The notes: generated from the sequence alone by a model not told the origin. Shown: positions 1-11,795, counted from the stretch's first letter. The stretch is 64,000 bases of DNA from Phytophthora sp. 'mugwort' (GCA_033558025.1 JAUCEF010000017.1:2604001-2668000), one strand, 5' to 3'. Translations and numbers: made by a program.

Positions 1-108
1 GCAGCCCGAACACAAAGTCCATACGCATGGATTGCCAACCCCCGTGGGTACAGGCAAGTTGGCCAACGCGCAGCCGAGTGTGGTGAGGGTTTAACCAGTT
101 GGCACGTC

Positions 109-363
109 TCACACGTGCGTACATACGTACTGACCAACTTGTAAAGCTTTGGCCACCAGCAGTGGGATCTCACCGAGCTGTAGGCCATTTCTCGACCGAG
201 ATGACCGCCAAGTGCCCCCATTTCGTGTATCATGTGCCTCATAGAGGATACGATACTTGAAATCCTCTTCGTGAGGAACCATGACAGGTGGGGTGTCTTC
301 TGGGCCAGTACCATGGTACAATAGGGCATCATCCAGAGTGTATCGATGTAGCCTCGCGCGCAA
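109..363 (-). pseudogene. Ty3 integrase N-terminal zinc-binding segment
   Basis: The translated segment has the layout of the integrase H2C2 region after RNase H: a leader ending in a typical LLYH, a VMVPHEEDFKYRILYEAHD stretch, then degraded sequence where GHLG and the zinc-ligand Cys pair should be. A frameshift near 365 separates it from the RNase H frame. The rest of the integrase lies beyond the window edge. Identification rests on order and on the VPxxxxx..ILxEAHD pattern, which is standard in Ty3 elements. Confidence 0.7.
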
Positions 364-479
364 TGCGCTGACAGCTTAACCTCTGAGTTAGCAAACTCCG
401 CGCTTCCTAGCGCATGTAGCAGAGCTACACAGGACTCGTCACGCGCGTACGCCGCGCGGATCAAGTCTGTCACAAACGA

Positions 480-1066
480 AGTCATCGTCGTGACGTGAGC
501 AATCTCATAGTCTGGCCTGTGTGATAACGCATCGGCCAAGACGTTCTGCCTGCCAGGCTTGTACTTCACCTCGAAGTTGTACTCCTCAAAGAAGGAAAGC
601 CTACGGCCCATTCTCTGAGAGAGATGAGGCGGCTGCGTCGCAGTGCGTAGCGACGCATGATCAGTGTAGATCACAAACGGCTTGGAGTCGAGCAGGTGAA
701 CCCTGAATTTGACGAGTGCATACTTCATCGTAAGTAGCTCTTTGTCATGAACTGGATAGTTCTTCTCAGCAGCCTTAAGCTGGCGAGATTCAAACACGAT
801 CACGCGCTCACACCCTTCTGCGTCTGCTTGCAACAAAGCACTGCCGATGGCAAAATCAGACGCGTCGCAGACGACACTAAAAGGACGGACGGGGTCTGGC
901 AGGGCCAGGATCGGGGTCCGAAGGAGACTCTCCTTAATGGCTTCGAAAGCCGCTTGATGTCCCGTGTCCCAACACCAGTCCACATCCTTCTTGAAAAGAT
1001 TGGACAGTGGCCTTGCCACCTCAGCATAGTTCTTGCTGTACCTGTGCAAGTAATTGGCCAGGCCAA
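480..1066 (-). pseudogene. Ty3 RNase H and connection domain
   Basis: Minus-strand translation shows the RT/RNase H connection (WLGLANYL) and an RNase H domain with DASDFAIGSALLQ (first catalytic Asp), HDKELLTMKYALVKFR (catalytic Glu region) and FVIYTDHASL (third acidic site). It ends in the YKPGRQNVLADALS signature typical of Ty3 RNase H. These motifs are spread over at least two frames, so the segment is a pseudogene although individual motifs are well preserved. It lies between RT and integrase as expected. Confidence 0.8.
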
Positions 1067-1108
1067 GCCACTGTTGTAAGTCTTTCTGGTTTTTTGAAAC
1101 CGCCCAGT

Positions 1109-2110
1109 CTACAATGGCCTTGACCTTATCGGGATTCGCTCGAAGGCCTCGCTTCCCAATGAAGCATCCCAGAAACGGGATCTCTTCAGCGTCGAAGACA
1201 CACTTGTCAATGCTGGTATACAACTTCTGTATGGGTATGCACTCGAGCACCGCTCGCAGGGGCTCAATGAGGTTCTCCACATCAGTCTTCCAGTGCTCCG
1301 AACGACTGTGGACGAATATATCGTCGAAGTATGTCCGAGTATACGCCCTGTAGGGCCTGAGAGTAGCGTAACAAGACGATTGAACGTCGCAGGTGCGTTC
1401 GACAGCCCTTGGGGCATTTTACTAGTCACTCCCGGAGCATACCGCTCGGAGTGCTGACCGCCGTAAGCGGAATATCGCTTGCTCGCATGAGCGATTGATA
1501 GTATTCATCGACCAAGTCGAGGGCACTGTACACCGTACACCCCGTCATGTTGTTCTGGATAACGGCCTTATTATAAGCATGAACGATTCGCCACTTTTGC
1601 CATTCGGCTTTCTGACACAGAACGTAGATGTTGAGTGCGGAGACTTGCTCTCGCGCACCATACCCGCCTCGTGCTTAGCACAGATGGACGCGTCAATGAC
1701 GTCACACTGTTCTCGTGGCAAAAGCCACTGCCTTGTCACGCAGTATTTGTTTCCAGGAAACAGGTCAATCTCATGCCGTACACCTCGATTCGGAGGTAGC
1801 GTCCTGGGAGGTTCCTTCGAGACCACGTTGGATATTCCTTCACCAAAGGGTAGTACGGATCCGAGGGGTCCTTGAGGATCGAGGATCCTGCCCGCGCATT
1901 CAGCGCCTTCTTTGTGTCCTCAAGGACTGCTTTAACCAAAAGCGAGGACGGGTTTATCTCCTCATCAGGTCGTAGAACGACCAACTCGGCTAACTTGCCG
2001 GCCTTCAATGCATCGCCTAACTCGACCATGGACATCTCGTTCAGCTCCAACAAAGCGTCCGCAGTGGGCATAGTCTCTAGACTGATGTCGCCATCGACTT
2101 CTCCTGTCAC
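1109..2110 (-). pseudogene. Ty3 reverse transcriptase
   Basis: Minus-strand frames contain the RT entry region (DPYYPLVKEYP, then HEIDLFPGNKYCVTRQWLLP), the finger motif FCVRKPNGK, the palm motif MPQGLSNAPATFNRLV and the catalytic box TYFDDIFVHS. The pieces are joined only through frameshifts near 1830 and 1430, so no functional enzyme can be made. Both catalytic aspartates of the YFDD box are present, unlike the RT domains of elements B and C in this window, where that box is altered. Confidence 0.85.
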
Positions 2111-2176
2111 TCCGTTGACGAGAGTATATAGCTGCTCGCTATCACCAGGGTATCTTCACTCGTCACGCTAGACGCA

Positions 2177-3304
2177 TCAGACGCTCCCCGCTGAGATTGT
2201 TTGCCTCGGAGAGGTCCTAACAGTCACATCAGCTGCGTCTCCAAGTGCTTGCACCGTGTGCGTTTCACCCGAGACTGGTATATCTTGACCGACAACCGTC
2301 GCAGAGCTTCGATTCTCGCAGTCTCCACCCCGTGGATTACGTTTTTTTTTTTTACGTACCACGTCACCTCCATCAGTGGGCCCTCGGCCTTGATGGTCCG
2401 GCATATTGCCGGCCAGGCCACGCATGGCGTGTAACGACACTCCGTCATCGGGACGAGTGTCATTGTCGTGACACATGTCACCTGTGCCACCCAGCGGGTT
2501 ATCTTCCGCTCCAGTCACGGCCCACGAGCACTGATCGGGACGCTTGTCCTCGACACCTTCAGTGTCTACAAGTTCGGATACTCCAATGTCCAGCACGTTG
2601 AACGACTCGGTCCAGTGCCGGCGCCAAAAGCGCTTTTGCTTTCTAGCAGATGACGGTTTATGACTCACCAAAGCTCCACCAGGAGTAAAGCTCGTCGCGC
2701 CCAAGGTCTTCGACCTCCAATCAATCCCTGGCTCATGACGTTCCAGCCGTACCATGACCAGGATGAGGTCTTACCTCGAATCCAGGTCCAGGACCAGACA
2801 GCGTTCCACGCTATCGAAGTCGAGAAACTTTACGCTCAGGTTCACAGGAACCTAGGGCACCGTGACACGGGTCCCCATTGCTATGCGAACAGTGATGATG
2901 TCACTCCTGCGCTCCCTGAGCGCCTCAGCATACTGCTGACTTCCTTCCATCGTGGAGCGTCGAGCGTAGTTGCCCGACGCTCCGGAATCGATAAAGATGA
3001 TCCATGTCTTCTCAAAGCCCTTCACCGTCGCCTGGACGACGAGCAACCCCGGCTTCCATACACATTCCGTGTTAGAGAGTACGGCTCTCTCCAGTGCTGG
3101 ACCCTGTTGTCTTCCACCTCCATGAGGCTCAACAGAACTCCGTTCTTCTCCAGCAGGGCGCCCCGCGCCTACTGAGTGTCGCCGTTGCCCCGCGGCGAGC
3201 CGATGGGTTGGCACGATGCAGAGCGAAAGCTCGTAGGAGCTTGACGCGACCTGCGCGACGGGTAGATTACCTTCAAATGGGTGGTGCTTCGGCCGATGAA
3301 GCAC
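2177..3304 (-). pseudogene. Ty3 aspartic protease and protease-RT linker
   Basis: Minus-strand translation gives a retropepsin start with an intact active site, FIDSGASGNYARR, near 2980, and a flap-like region TVRIAMGTRVTVP. After a frame break the protease tail HEPGIDWRSKTLGAT follows, then a long Gly/Asp/Arg-rich linker running to the RT. The tail matches the usual Ty3 (H-x-P-W-I-D-W-R) ending, with Gly where Trp is usual. No zinc knuckle is recognisable upstream, so that part of gag is decayed or absent. Confidence 0.75.
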
Positions 3305-3365
3305 TGGCGAACACCCATACGCTGCTCGGCAGCGTGAAGCTCAGCTTCCTCATCTTTCAGCGTAG

Positions 3366-4188
3366 CTAAGGTCCATAGAAACCGGTTTGCGGGCGGAGTG
3401 GCGTTAGCAACGACTCAGCCAAGTCGAGACGACTTAAAGATGAACTCGGGGTTAACTCCATTCCCACAGCCTCTTCAAAAGAGGAAGGGTGAGTGCGGAA
3501 GACTTCCGTCCTGGCCACGCCAGTTCGGAGGCCCACCATAAAGGCTGTCACAGTCACTGCCTCCGGCTGAGGATCGGCCGCCACACCAGCGATCAGAGTT
3601 CGCAACTTCTGGATGAAGTCCACCATGTCCGCCTTACGCTGACGGGTATTGAGGAAGCGTGACCTCACGCGGTACGCCTGGTTAGGCGGAGCAAACACTT
3701 GCGAAAGCTGGAATTTCAGCTCCTCCAAGCTCGGGAAGGCAGCTTCCACCGACGTGCCGCACGTTAGTGCTTATTATCGCGCTCGGCTACCGAGCATCAA
3801 GATCGCTAGCGCCACGCGCTACGGCTCAGTACGGAGCATGGCCGATCCCATCGCCATTTCGATCTCACGGATCCACAATATTAGGTTCTCTCCCTCCTTT
3901 CCTTCGAAAGTTTTGACGCTCACGATGAGCAATTTTGGCCGGGGGGGGGGGGGGGGGGCTATCCTGCGATGTCATCGACGTCGGTGCAGACGCCAACATC
4001 CTCTGCTGGAGGTGCGCCAATAGAGCATTCTCATAGCTTGAGAACGCCTCCAGACGCGCGCTCACCGCGTCCGGTACTTGAGAATCAAGATGCGTTATGC
4101 CCTCAGGCCAAACAAAGACATAAGCTTTTTTAGCGCGTCTTGCAGGCTCTGGTACAGGTTCAAAAACCGCTGTATACTCCATCCTCAC
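3366..4188 (-). pseudogene. Ty3 gag (capsid)
   Basis: Two minus-strand open stretches form a gag. The N-terminal one (4188-3865) starts at an ATG just downstream of the primer binding site and carries a proline run encoded by an 18-nt G tract (plus strand 3941-3958). The second (3749-3366) has the retrotransposon capsid pattern [20 protein letters not shown] ... [18 protein letters not shown]. The frame is broken between them around 3750-3865. The homopolymer tract is an obvious place for slippage or sequencing error. Confidence 0.7.
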
Positions 4189-4222
4189 CGAGGAATAGTC
4201 CTAAGACACAGGTGCGGGATTG

Positions 4223-4238
4223 ACTACGAGTGCTACCA
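4223..4238 (-). promoter_or_regulatory. Primer binding site of element A
   Basis: On the minus strand TGGTAGCACTCGTAGT begins two bases after the LTR end. The same 16-mer with one change (TGGTAGCACTTGTAGT) lies at the equivalent place in both copies of element C (30873-30888 and 40228-40243). TGGTAGCA is complementary to a tRNA ending in TGCTACCA, the usual 3' end of eukaryotic initiator-Met tRNA. The tRNA assignment is an inference. Confidence 0.65.
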
Positions 4239-4240
4239 GG

Positions 4241-4627
4241 TGCAGCGGGGCTGCGTAGCGTAGTGCGTCAGAGGAAGACATATGTCTCCCCGAGTCTTAG
4301 CTGTGGTTATCCTAACCCCTAAGGTTCCCGCAGAGGCTTAGATCACTCTAGTTATACCACTAGAGACTCAAAGAGTCAGTATTCTTAAACCTAGGGCAAT
4401 ACTCTCTTTGATGCTAAAACTATTTGTTTGCTTATCTGCGGCAAAGCCGCCTGTGGTGTAAATGTATGACTCTAACTATCTACCATTGTTAAACCTAGTC
4501 AAATGCATATCGAGTGGCCCTGTGGCCACGTACTGAAATCCCGTTAATCCAAGTGGTACCAAGTACCACTTACTGCAAGGTGACAAGGAGCACGGCTACA
4601 CACGTGTTACCTTCGTGTAACCGTTAC
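4241..4627 (-). repeat. 5' LTR of element A
   Basis: The segment lies between the primer binding site and unrelated flank. Its inner end is ..TGCA on the minus strand. Its outer end, GTAACGGTTACACGAAGG, matches in style the outer end of the element C LTRs (AACGGGGTTACATGAAGAG). The boundaries are set by this comparison because the partner LTR is outside the window; the outer edge could be off by a few bases. Confidence 0.65.
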
Positions 4628-5572
4628 CGACAGCATCTTCACTATCGCTACCTTCGTACAACATACGCTCTATTGGTTTATACATTATGTACTTAGAGCG
4701 ATGGGGGTGACGACACAGGCAACTTGCACGAAATGTATCAGTTTCTCCGGGCTCCTTTGCTGCATCCGTCACAGCCATTTCCAAAAGAAAAAAAATGATC
4801 GATGTCGACATGCGAGACTCCGAAGCTACCCCCCCCTCCTGGCGTGTCTTCGCTCTAAGCTGATGCCCCGGTCACGCGTTGACTTGTACGCTCGATATTG
4901 AAGAGTTTCCGACACTCCTCTGGTCGGAATCATTTATCTACATGGCCGAGCCCTCCTGCAGTGATTGTCCATCCGTTTCCTTTGGATCCGCAGACATCCC
5001 AGAATACAATGGACGCCGTAACAACACCTTAAGCTTGGGATAGATCGAGCAGCGCTGCAAACACTGTATACTCTGCACTTAAAATGGCGGAATCTATAAT
5101 CTTGTGAGGTCATTTATTGATCTTATCCAACCGTTTTTCAATAATGTACTACAGATGTCCCCTTATGAGCTATAAGCAATGTCATGGCTTTTTAACAAGG
5201 CGTAATTTCATCGTCTCTAGTGTCGGCCATACCCCCCCCCCGGTCTCTCGGCACTGCTACGATCGCATCGAACGACAAATGGGAACCCATCTACCCAGTA
5301 GTTGATGCAACTCTCCCCATGTTGGACCCCGTTCCGTTTCTTGCTACGGAATAACTGGTGTTGGTTTGCGGCCAAAAAACTAGTTTTTGACTGTCCGTCA
5401 AACAGATTATTCCATTATAAACTGCGACTAAACCAATGGGTTTAACAGCAATCTTTGAAAAGCATTGCAGCAAGCAGTACATAGGCTACGGACGAGTTAG
5501 ATCGACGGAGAACAAGGTTAATTCATGTAACGTAAACTTAAATTAATATGAAAAAGTGGGCTCAATGCTTCT
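4628..5572. other. No gene seen
   Basis: Short open stretches only, none with a recognisable domain. Contains a 10-nt C run near 5231. AT-rich towards 5500. Confidence 0.6.
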
Positions 5573-5960
5573 TTAGGCTTCGGAATCGTGGTAACCAAAG
5601 GAGTTGCCTATTGTGTAACGTGAGGTTTCTTCGTCAAAGTCTTCATCTTCGCTGTCGTTGATTCCTTCATCAGTGGAGCTCGTAACACTATCGCCGCCGT
5701 TCATAGCGAGATATTCAATGCCGCCTTGCCTATTGTCTATCGGCTCACTTAGCGTTGGAAGATCAAATACTACATCAGTCACTCCATCACCCCCCATCCG
5801 ACTAGAGTAGATAAAGATGAGCTTTCGCACTGTCTTCGGTTTGCGCCGATTTCGATGGCTTGAGTGGATGAATTTGTGCGTACTCCAACTTCTCTCGGCA
5901 GCCGCCGAAGATGTGGAATAGTAAAAATCTCCCTGGCAACTTCTTCATTGTGCACACTAC
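5573..5960 (-). pseudogene. hAT transposase C-terminal (dimerisation) remnant
   Basis: On the minus strand one frame reads DFYYSTSSAAAERSWSTHK and then FIHSSHRNRRKPKTVRKL before IFIYSS, an acidic tail and a stop at 5573. The (S/T)SSAAxERxWS..FIHS..RNR pattern is the hallmark of the hAT-family C-terminal dimerisation domain. The frame is open from about 5955 to the stop. Upstream, no catalytic region could be recognised, so this is a 3'-terminal relic. The D/E-rich end (GINDSEDEDFDEET) is typical of these proteins in oomycetes. Confidence 0.75.
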
Positions 5961-7375
5961 AGAAATGACTACTTGGAATCTCCAAACTACCAAAACATTA
6001 GTCATAAGCTATTGTAATCCTCGATTCGGCAGATAAAAATATTTTATATGTGCAAAACCGTAGATATACTTCCTCCGTTTCGGAAATGATGGAAGGATTC
6101 AACTTCTGAAGCGCAGACTGGCCTATATTTGCCATGTTCTGATTGGTACAAAAGAAACTGGACCATAGTCGGTGACTCGTACGTCTCGCCCCGTTCCAGC
6201 ATTTTCCTGCACGATTTCTTGGCTATTCGACGCTTTCATACTCCCAGGCCCTTAACACTTATGCTGCACAGTACCGGGCTCAGATCTGAAGTAACGTAAC
6301 TATTTAGACCGGTTGAATCAAGTGTCAGCTAATTCATCGTACTCGATATGGTACCACCATTTCTTTAAAACTTCAAATTTGTCGCCAGCGTTCGAGTTGC
6401 AGGCCCAAAGACTGTTCCAAACACACAGGACACATGTACGCTTTCATGGAATCTGTATTGGAAGACCTGATGCACATACCATAATGGCGCAGTCCCTTGC
6501 TCTTGAACCTTTCTTAGCTCGAAGCTCTTTCCCTTTTCCAAACTTTGCAAACCAACCTCCGGTGAGTCCAAATGCCATACGTTGCTCCGCAGAATTGTAC
6601 AGTTCGTCTCCGTTAGTGGCATGATCTGTGCCCTTCAATTTTCTCTGCCGAGCCCTACCCGCGTGCTCAATTCACAGCCATCTCACCATCTATTCGATCG
6701 ACGATGGCATTCACTCATCCTCTTTCAACTTACGTTTTGGATTATCGCGGTTCTCCGAGACATGCAGGTCCCCTACCAGGTCCCTCGCCAAGCGGAGCCG
6801 CCACCTTTTCAATGAGACGCCATTGCTTTTGCAATCTTGTTGTGTTCAGCACAACAATTATTTTACGCAATTACAATCGCATTTATGATCGACCTCATCG
6901 CGAGGAAGCACCATGTCGAGCAGCTCCTATCTCGCTTTGGCTTGCACCAAAACGGCTTCGTCACGCTTGACTTGTAGCTCAAGTATAAAACACTCTCGGC
7001 GTTCCTCTGGTTCAGCTTACAATACGACTACAGGTCTCCATTTCGCTCCGTTCAAATGCTGTGGGTGATCCCTCCGAGGACGTTTGACCCGGACAATCTT
7101 GCGACTACTGGATTTTTTGCAGTAGGTCGAAACCTGGAGGCAACGTCCGTGTTGCAGCTTGTTTGTGGTGCTGCTAAAGCTACATCAGATCGCTGTGCTG
7201 ATCGAAGCGATGGCTCAATCATCGGGTAAAGAGGTCAGAGCTGAAGTACAACGCTCTCAGCCTCGAGGGTGTCTTGAAAATGACGGAGTTTATTGTGTAT
7301 GAGCCGGTTCTCTGCTTTATTAAACTGTCCTCCAATGCACGAAGCTTTGACTCAGCGCCACATATGTACGATATT
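5961..7375. other. No gene seen; possibly decayed hAT sequence
   Basis: About 1.4 kb with no recognisable coding domain on either strand. It may contain the decayed body of the hAT relic at 5573-5960, but no catalytic motif was found. Confidence 0.5.
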
Positions 7376-7443
7376 AGGGATGGGAATATGCGATCGCGGC
7401 ATATATGTCATCTGTGCACTAATGGCATTGATGCCATTAGTGC
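7376..7443 (+). repeat. hAT-type terminus with subterminal perfect hairpin
   Basis: AGGGATGGGA at 7376-7385 is the kind of sequence that begins many hAT elements, and it recurs in the same orientation at 9404-9413. Forty bases inside it is a perfect palindrome: GCACTAATGGCAT (7416-7428), TG, then ATGCCATTAGTGC (7431-7443). The BED zinc finger 500 bp downstream fits a hAT element starting here. No matching second end was identified. Confidence 0.5.
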
Positions 7444-7938
7444 AGTCCAAACTGCATTAATGCACTCCAATGGGTGAAGTGGTTTCGAAAAACAATCAGT
7501 GTTAACTTAACCGGGTGGTAGCTAGTGAGAAGGTGCATAGGCAACACAGAACAACGAGCTCTTGAGTGCGAACGTCCTGTTGCGTCTGGGCTGGCAGCAC
7601 CGTGACGACATCGTGACATTCACCTTTTTTTTGAACGCAAGAGTTGCAGCGCCAGCTACTTCCGATTGGCGTCTTCCACAGGTCCATCACCCAATTGATG
7701 GCGCGGACTCAACGACTCCAGCCCTGACCGCTATCCTCTGCCACCTTGATGGCGCTGATCAAGAGCCGATAGCATTTCGACCGCAGCAAGCGCGGTGGCA
7801 GCATCTTCGATGTGTTGCTGCACCACCGCTGGCTTCGACGACATCTCCTTCATTCTTAGTTTCGCCGTACAGCAGCATTAGCGTCGAATCCATCGGCTTG
7901 CCAACCTCAGCTGCTGCACGCCGCCGCAACAGCCAGCG

Positions 7939-8196
7939 ATGCCCCGCTGGCGCACGTACCCAGTATGGGGCCAGTTCGTCATCGACAATGATGGTGCCTA
8001 CCCCGATGTGACGTGCAAGCACTGTTCGACAAAGCTGTACATGTCTCAGCCCAGTTGAAACTTGCTTGGACACCTGACATCGTGTCGCAATCTAACTGAA
8101 GCTGAGCGGATCCAGTGGAGCCGCTTCAACGTGTCATCAAAGAAGACGAAACGGAAGCGCAAGAAGCGCAATGAAGCAATCCAACTATTCAAGCCT
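7939..8196 (+). pseudogene. hAT transposase N-terminus with BED zinc finger (broken)
   Basis: From the ATG at 7939 one frame reads MPRWRTYPVWGQFVID, then TCKHC, a TGA stop, then NLLGHLTSCRN and a lysine/arginine-rich stretch. The C-x2-C ... H-x4-C arrangement with aromatic residues in front is a BED-type zinc finger, the DNA-binding module at the N-terminus of hAT transposases. The in-frame stop between the Cys pair and the His/Cys pair kills it. No catalytic domain was found downstream. Confidence 0.7.
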
Positions 8197-9403
8197 TTAG
8201 TCAGCGGAGTCCGGGTTAAAACTTGTATCGCGAAAATTGCCATAGTCGTTGAAGGACCGCATATTTCGGGACGAGGCAACGGGAATCACAAAGGACTATA
8301 CTATGTGGTCGGCAACAAGCTCCAAAACGAAGCAGCGAAGTCTAGATGCACATCAATAAGGAACTCGTGGGGCGCGAAATCCGCCGTTGGCTTAGTCTAT
8401 CGTCGCTCGAGCTACGACTATAGCCACTGTATCTGCTGTATGGCGGGCCTGGCGGACCGGATGAGCCGCCGATCCCGTCCGTGAACGCGCTGAAGTCGTA
8501 GCTGTTGCTGTTGTCGCCTGCGATAATACCACCACCGTTGGAGATGCCTCGGCCGTCATTGCTGAGGGAGGTCTAATTTATGTACCACTCAGCGACCCGT
8601 TTAAGTCGTCGTTGGCGGAGTTGTCCACCTGACTGAAGCTAGTTCTTCTACCGTAGTCGTCGTGTCGATTTGCTCGGCTACTTGTGGCATTGCTGCCGGT
8701 TGTTCTGCGCGCTACAGCGGCGTCGCCGCTCTAGACGTCTCCAAGCTCGACAATCGCGCCCCGATCTGCCCTGCCGGGGCGAGCAACGGCTGCATCATCG
8801 CAGCCATCGGTACCTTGCTTGCGGGTGCTGCGCCTGTTGTTTTGGTACGGCCTGATGCCGTGTTTGTCGTCGTCTCCGTCGTGCTGCCCGTACATGCGTT
8901 GTGTAGTGCTTAGTGTTTGCCCTGTCGCATTTATCCTGGTTCTGGGTCTCATGCTGCATGCCGTCAGAGGTGACGGATTTCCAGACTACTGTTCGGGGTT
9001 ACGTCCCGCTCATCACTCATCGTATCATTCGTTCGTGCCGAGAAGGGGCCCAACGTTATCCTCATCCTCGGCTTGCGCCTTAGCACGCAAGTTCGCAACT
9101 GAGAGCTCTCGACGGTAAAGCTATTGACTTGGGGCACTGCCAGCTGCCCACAGCTACTCACTTCACTTCGCTGAGTTCTCGCGACCAAGGTCTCACTGCG
9201 ATCTTCGTGGTCGCAACCTTCCAGAGTCCATGTCGCCCGTCCTTTGCCAAGATCCGCGACTACTTGACATTAGCAGTCTGTCACAGGCATCTTCAATGCC
9301 GCCCATTGACCCTTTGCTAGCCTGTCACCTCGTTTCATTTCCATCCGTGTGTGTACGTCGTAGGTGTGGCCAATGTCACGCCATACCTGTTAAACATGTA
9401 TAT
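8197..9403. other. No gene seen
   Basis: Several short Ala/Val/Ser-rich open stretches with no recognisable domain; probably decayed transposon sequence. Confidence 0.5.
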
Positions 9404-10075
9404 AGGGATGGGACAATGCATACATCGATGCCATATATGCATATCGTGCGATGCATCAATTCCATGGATGCATGCATTTTGCACCAAACGCGTGCAGCTT
9501 ATAATATATCCTCGGTAGAGTTAACTCTCCGACGTCTGATCCTGACTACCCTCGTAAGAATATGCGTTGCTTTTGATGAAGTCGTCTGCGGTCCCGCCAC
9601 TGCCAGTCAAATCCTCCCACTCCTCAGCGTCATCCATTTCGAAATCAGCGTCACTTCAGCTGTCGCTCTCGCTTTCGTCTGTCGTCTGGTAAAATATGGT
9701 TGCCAGCAACAAAGATGCTAAAGCCCAACATAATAAGCTTTTCCACGTGCCGCAGTAGTCTTGGTGCACCGAAGGGGAGGTCACGTCAGCGAAGATATCA
9801 CGACGTAGTTGACGACCTTCTCCTTACTGACATTCTGCCAGCCGTCAGCAGTCAACGCGAGTGTCGGCTCATCCCGCAATCTGGCATCAGCTCCGAATTT
9901 TCGTGTTCATTTGATTTGGTGAGCAGTCGCCCTGCCAAGTCCTTCCGAGTTGGAAGGTGTTTCTCCATTTCGGGCTGCAGAATCGTAAGCGCTTTACGCA
10001 TGCGCTGCACCTCGATACTGCTGAACGGCAAACCAGCAGCTTAAACGCCCCGAGCGATCTCAGCTTGAAAACAGT
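9404..10075 (-). mobile_element. Internally deleted hAT element relic
   Basis: The left end carries AGGGATGGGA (9404-9413) followed by ATGCAT-rich subterminal sequence with imperfect hairpins. Minus-strand frames to the right encode hAT pieces: PEMEKHLPTRKDLAGRLL, then after a frame change LALTADGWQNVSKEKVVNYV, which matches the first catalytic Asp region (DGW(T/Q)N...VNY) of hAT transposases. It then jumps to an acidic C-terminal tail (DADFEMDDAEEWEDL) near 9640. The middle of the transposase, including the other catalytic residues, is missing. Confidence 0.65.
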
Positions 10076-10145
10076 CCTTCTCTAAAGCGGAGATTTCGCC
10101 AGCAAAGGTTAACACCGACTGCGACTGGACAGAGATACTTCACTT

Positions 10146-10493
10146 ATGATGGGGTCTTGGGTGGCAGAAAGCGAGGTAAGATCCGCGGTGTTCATCTTGC
10201 GTCCGTGGTGGCGCCGGAGCCCATGCGCATCGTCTGGGTCATACGCCCTTTGTTGGCGGTTTGTGCGCCAAACCGCAGCACCAGACAGAGCACCTGATCC
10301 TCAGCAGAATTCCACGGAAAGGACAAACAATAGGCGATCGAACGCGCTTTACAAATGCTACATGTGTGACGAGGTGGGGCGCCTTGCCAAAGAATGTACG
10401 GATCCAGCTGCGAGGCCTCGAACAACACCAATCTCGCGGAACATTCGGCGAAGAAAAAGCCGGCAGAAAAAAAACGGAGAGTGGGTTCGGTAG
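10146..10493 (+). pseudogene. Ty3 gag fragment with a damaged zinc knuckle
   Basis: A plus-strand frame contains LYKCYMCDEVGRLAKECTDP, a CCHC knuckle (C-x2-C-x4-H-x4-C) in which the histidine is replaced by arginine. Basic and polar sequence around it is typical of the end of gag. It probably belongs to the same old Ty3 element as the RNase H piece at 11.3-11.8 kb, but the protease and RT that should lie between are not recognisable. Confidence 0.55.
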
Positions 10494-11326
10494 GGGGAGT
10501 ACTGAACTCGAGGCGAAGAAAAATGTCAGGCCGAGCACGGCGTGCCGGTCAATACGCCTAGGCCATCACCCTCACGGGATTGCTGACCGAGCATGCCAGC
10601 GGCCTATGTAGCAAGCCACCATGCGCGAGCTGCCTTGAACGGCCAGGATGCGCATGGCAGGCAGCAGCCGAAGGTACGTACCTGATGTGTACCTGCACAG
10701 AATAAATTTAGGAAAAAGAAAACTTTGCTTACATTTAGGTTAAGTATACAGAAAAGAAGAAATAAAGCTTACCCAGTAAGGGAGCGCATGGAGAGCACGA
10801 GGTGCTTCCATGAGCGCATGCATGTCGTAGCTAGCAAAAGAAAAACAAACAAATAGTAATCATTCCAAAGCGTGCGTCGTTCCCCACCAGGCCAAGCCTA
10901 CCTGCTTCCTCCGCCGCACTGCAAGTGCATAGGCCGCCCGACAGTAAATCCCCAGCGGGCGGGCGGGGTAGCTATGACGGTGATGAATCGAGGCACGGAT
11001 TGAACAACGCGAAACAGCACGATCGGATTAACGGTAAGCAGGGACCTGCAATGGCGTCGTTGAAGTACGCTACAGCATGCACAAGAAGTTCAAAGCTGGC
11101 TGGCAGACAGCAACGACGACAGGCAACATAGAAGGGCGACCGGACTGAGAATGTGGAAGTGCTTCCGTCTGGTCGCCGGCGACGAGTGCAGCGGAAGGAG
11201 TTGTGGCATTGAAACCCGGGTAAGAATCAACAGTCGATGTCGCGAAGACATTCGGAAGCATGGAGAAGGTCATACGGTAGTAAACGTGCTCGCTGTAAAG
11301 CGAAACGACGACCAGTACAACCCGCG
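10494..11326. other. No gene seen
   Basis: Includes purine-rich and A-rich stretches (10700-10870) and short basic open stretches; no domain was recognised. Presumably decayed retroelement. Confidence 0.5.
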
Positions 11327-11795
11327 AAGCATCGCAAGGTTGCGGTGGATACCAGTAAGGTCGGATTGGGAATCTGCCTGATGCAGGATCAGGACAACCA
11401 TTTGCGTTTGCTAGCAATGCGCACAGTAGTGCAGAATCGAACTATTAGGTCACTAACTCGAATGTTTGGCAGTAGTATGGGGGTCAATCTGTTTCGGCCT
11501 TACCGGTATGGACGGTTTTCGAGATTATCACCGACCATTCGCACTCAGGTGGTTAATGACGCGGCCGAACTTGGCAGGACGAATACACCGGTGGTCAATA
11601 ACCCTACATGAATACGAGTTTGAGATTGTATACCGTTCCGGTGCAACGAATGTAGTACCCGACACATTATCCCGGGTGCCATCTGCGGTGTTGGCAGCAG
11701 TGGGTAAGCGACAAGGACGACAACAGAAACCCCGACAAGTAGTTCCAGTCGAGGACGAAACGAAGACGGGGGAATGTCCTACCGTACTAATCTAA
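11327..11795 (+). pseudogene. Ty3 RNase H fragment
   Basis: Plus-strand frames give DTSKVGLGICLMQDQ (start of RNase H, with Thr where Ala usually follows Asp) and, after a frame change, FALRWLMTRPNLAGRIHRWS. The RNase H end signature EFEIVYRSGATNVVPDTLSR follows, then a basic tail to a stop at 11795. The order and motifs are those of a Ty3 RNase H; the polymerase domain upstream is lost. Confidence 0.75.

Larger units (their letters stand above)
1..4627 (-). mobile_element. Ty3/gypsy LTR retrotransposon A (degenerate, 3' end outside window)
   Basis: Reading on the minus strand from 4627 the order is LTR, primer binding site, gag, protease, reverse transcriptase, RNase H and integrase zinc-binding segment, which is the Ty3/gypsy order. 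The 3' half of integrase and the 3' LTR lie beyond position 1. Protein-level identity is clear throughout, but the reading frame breaks several times (about 365, 1430, 1830, 2850 and 3750), so no intact polyprotein remains. The primer binding site and LTR start resemble those of the inverted Ty3 pair at 30.5-40.6 kb, so the two belong to related families. The catalytic YFDD of the polymerase is still readable, so this copy has decayed mainly by frameshifts. Confidence 0.9.
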
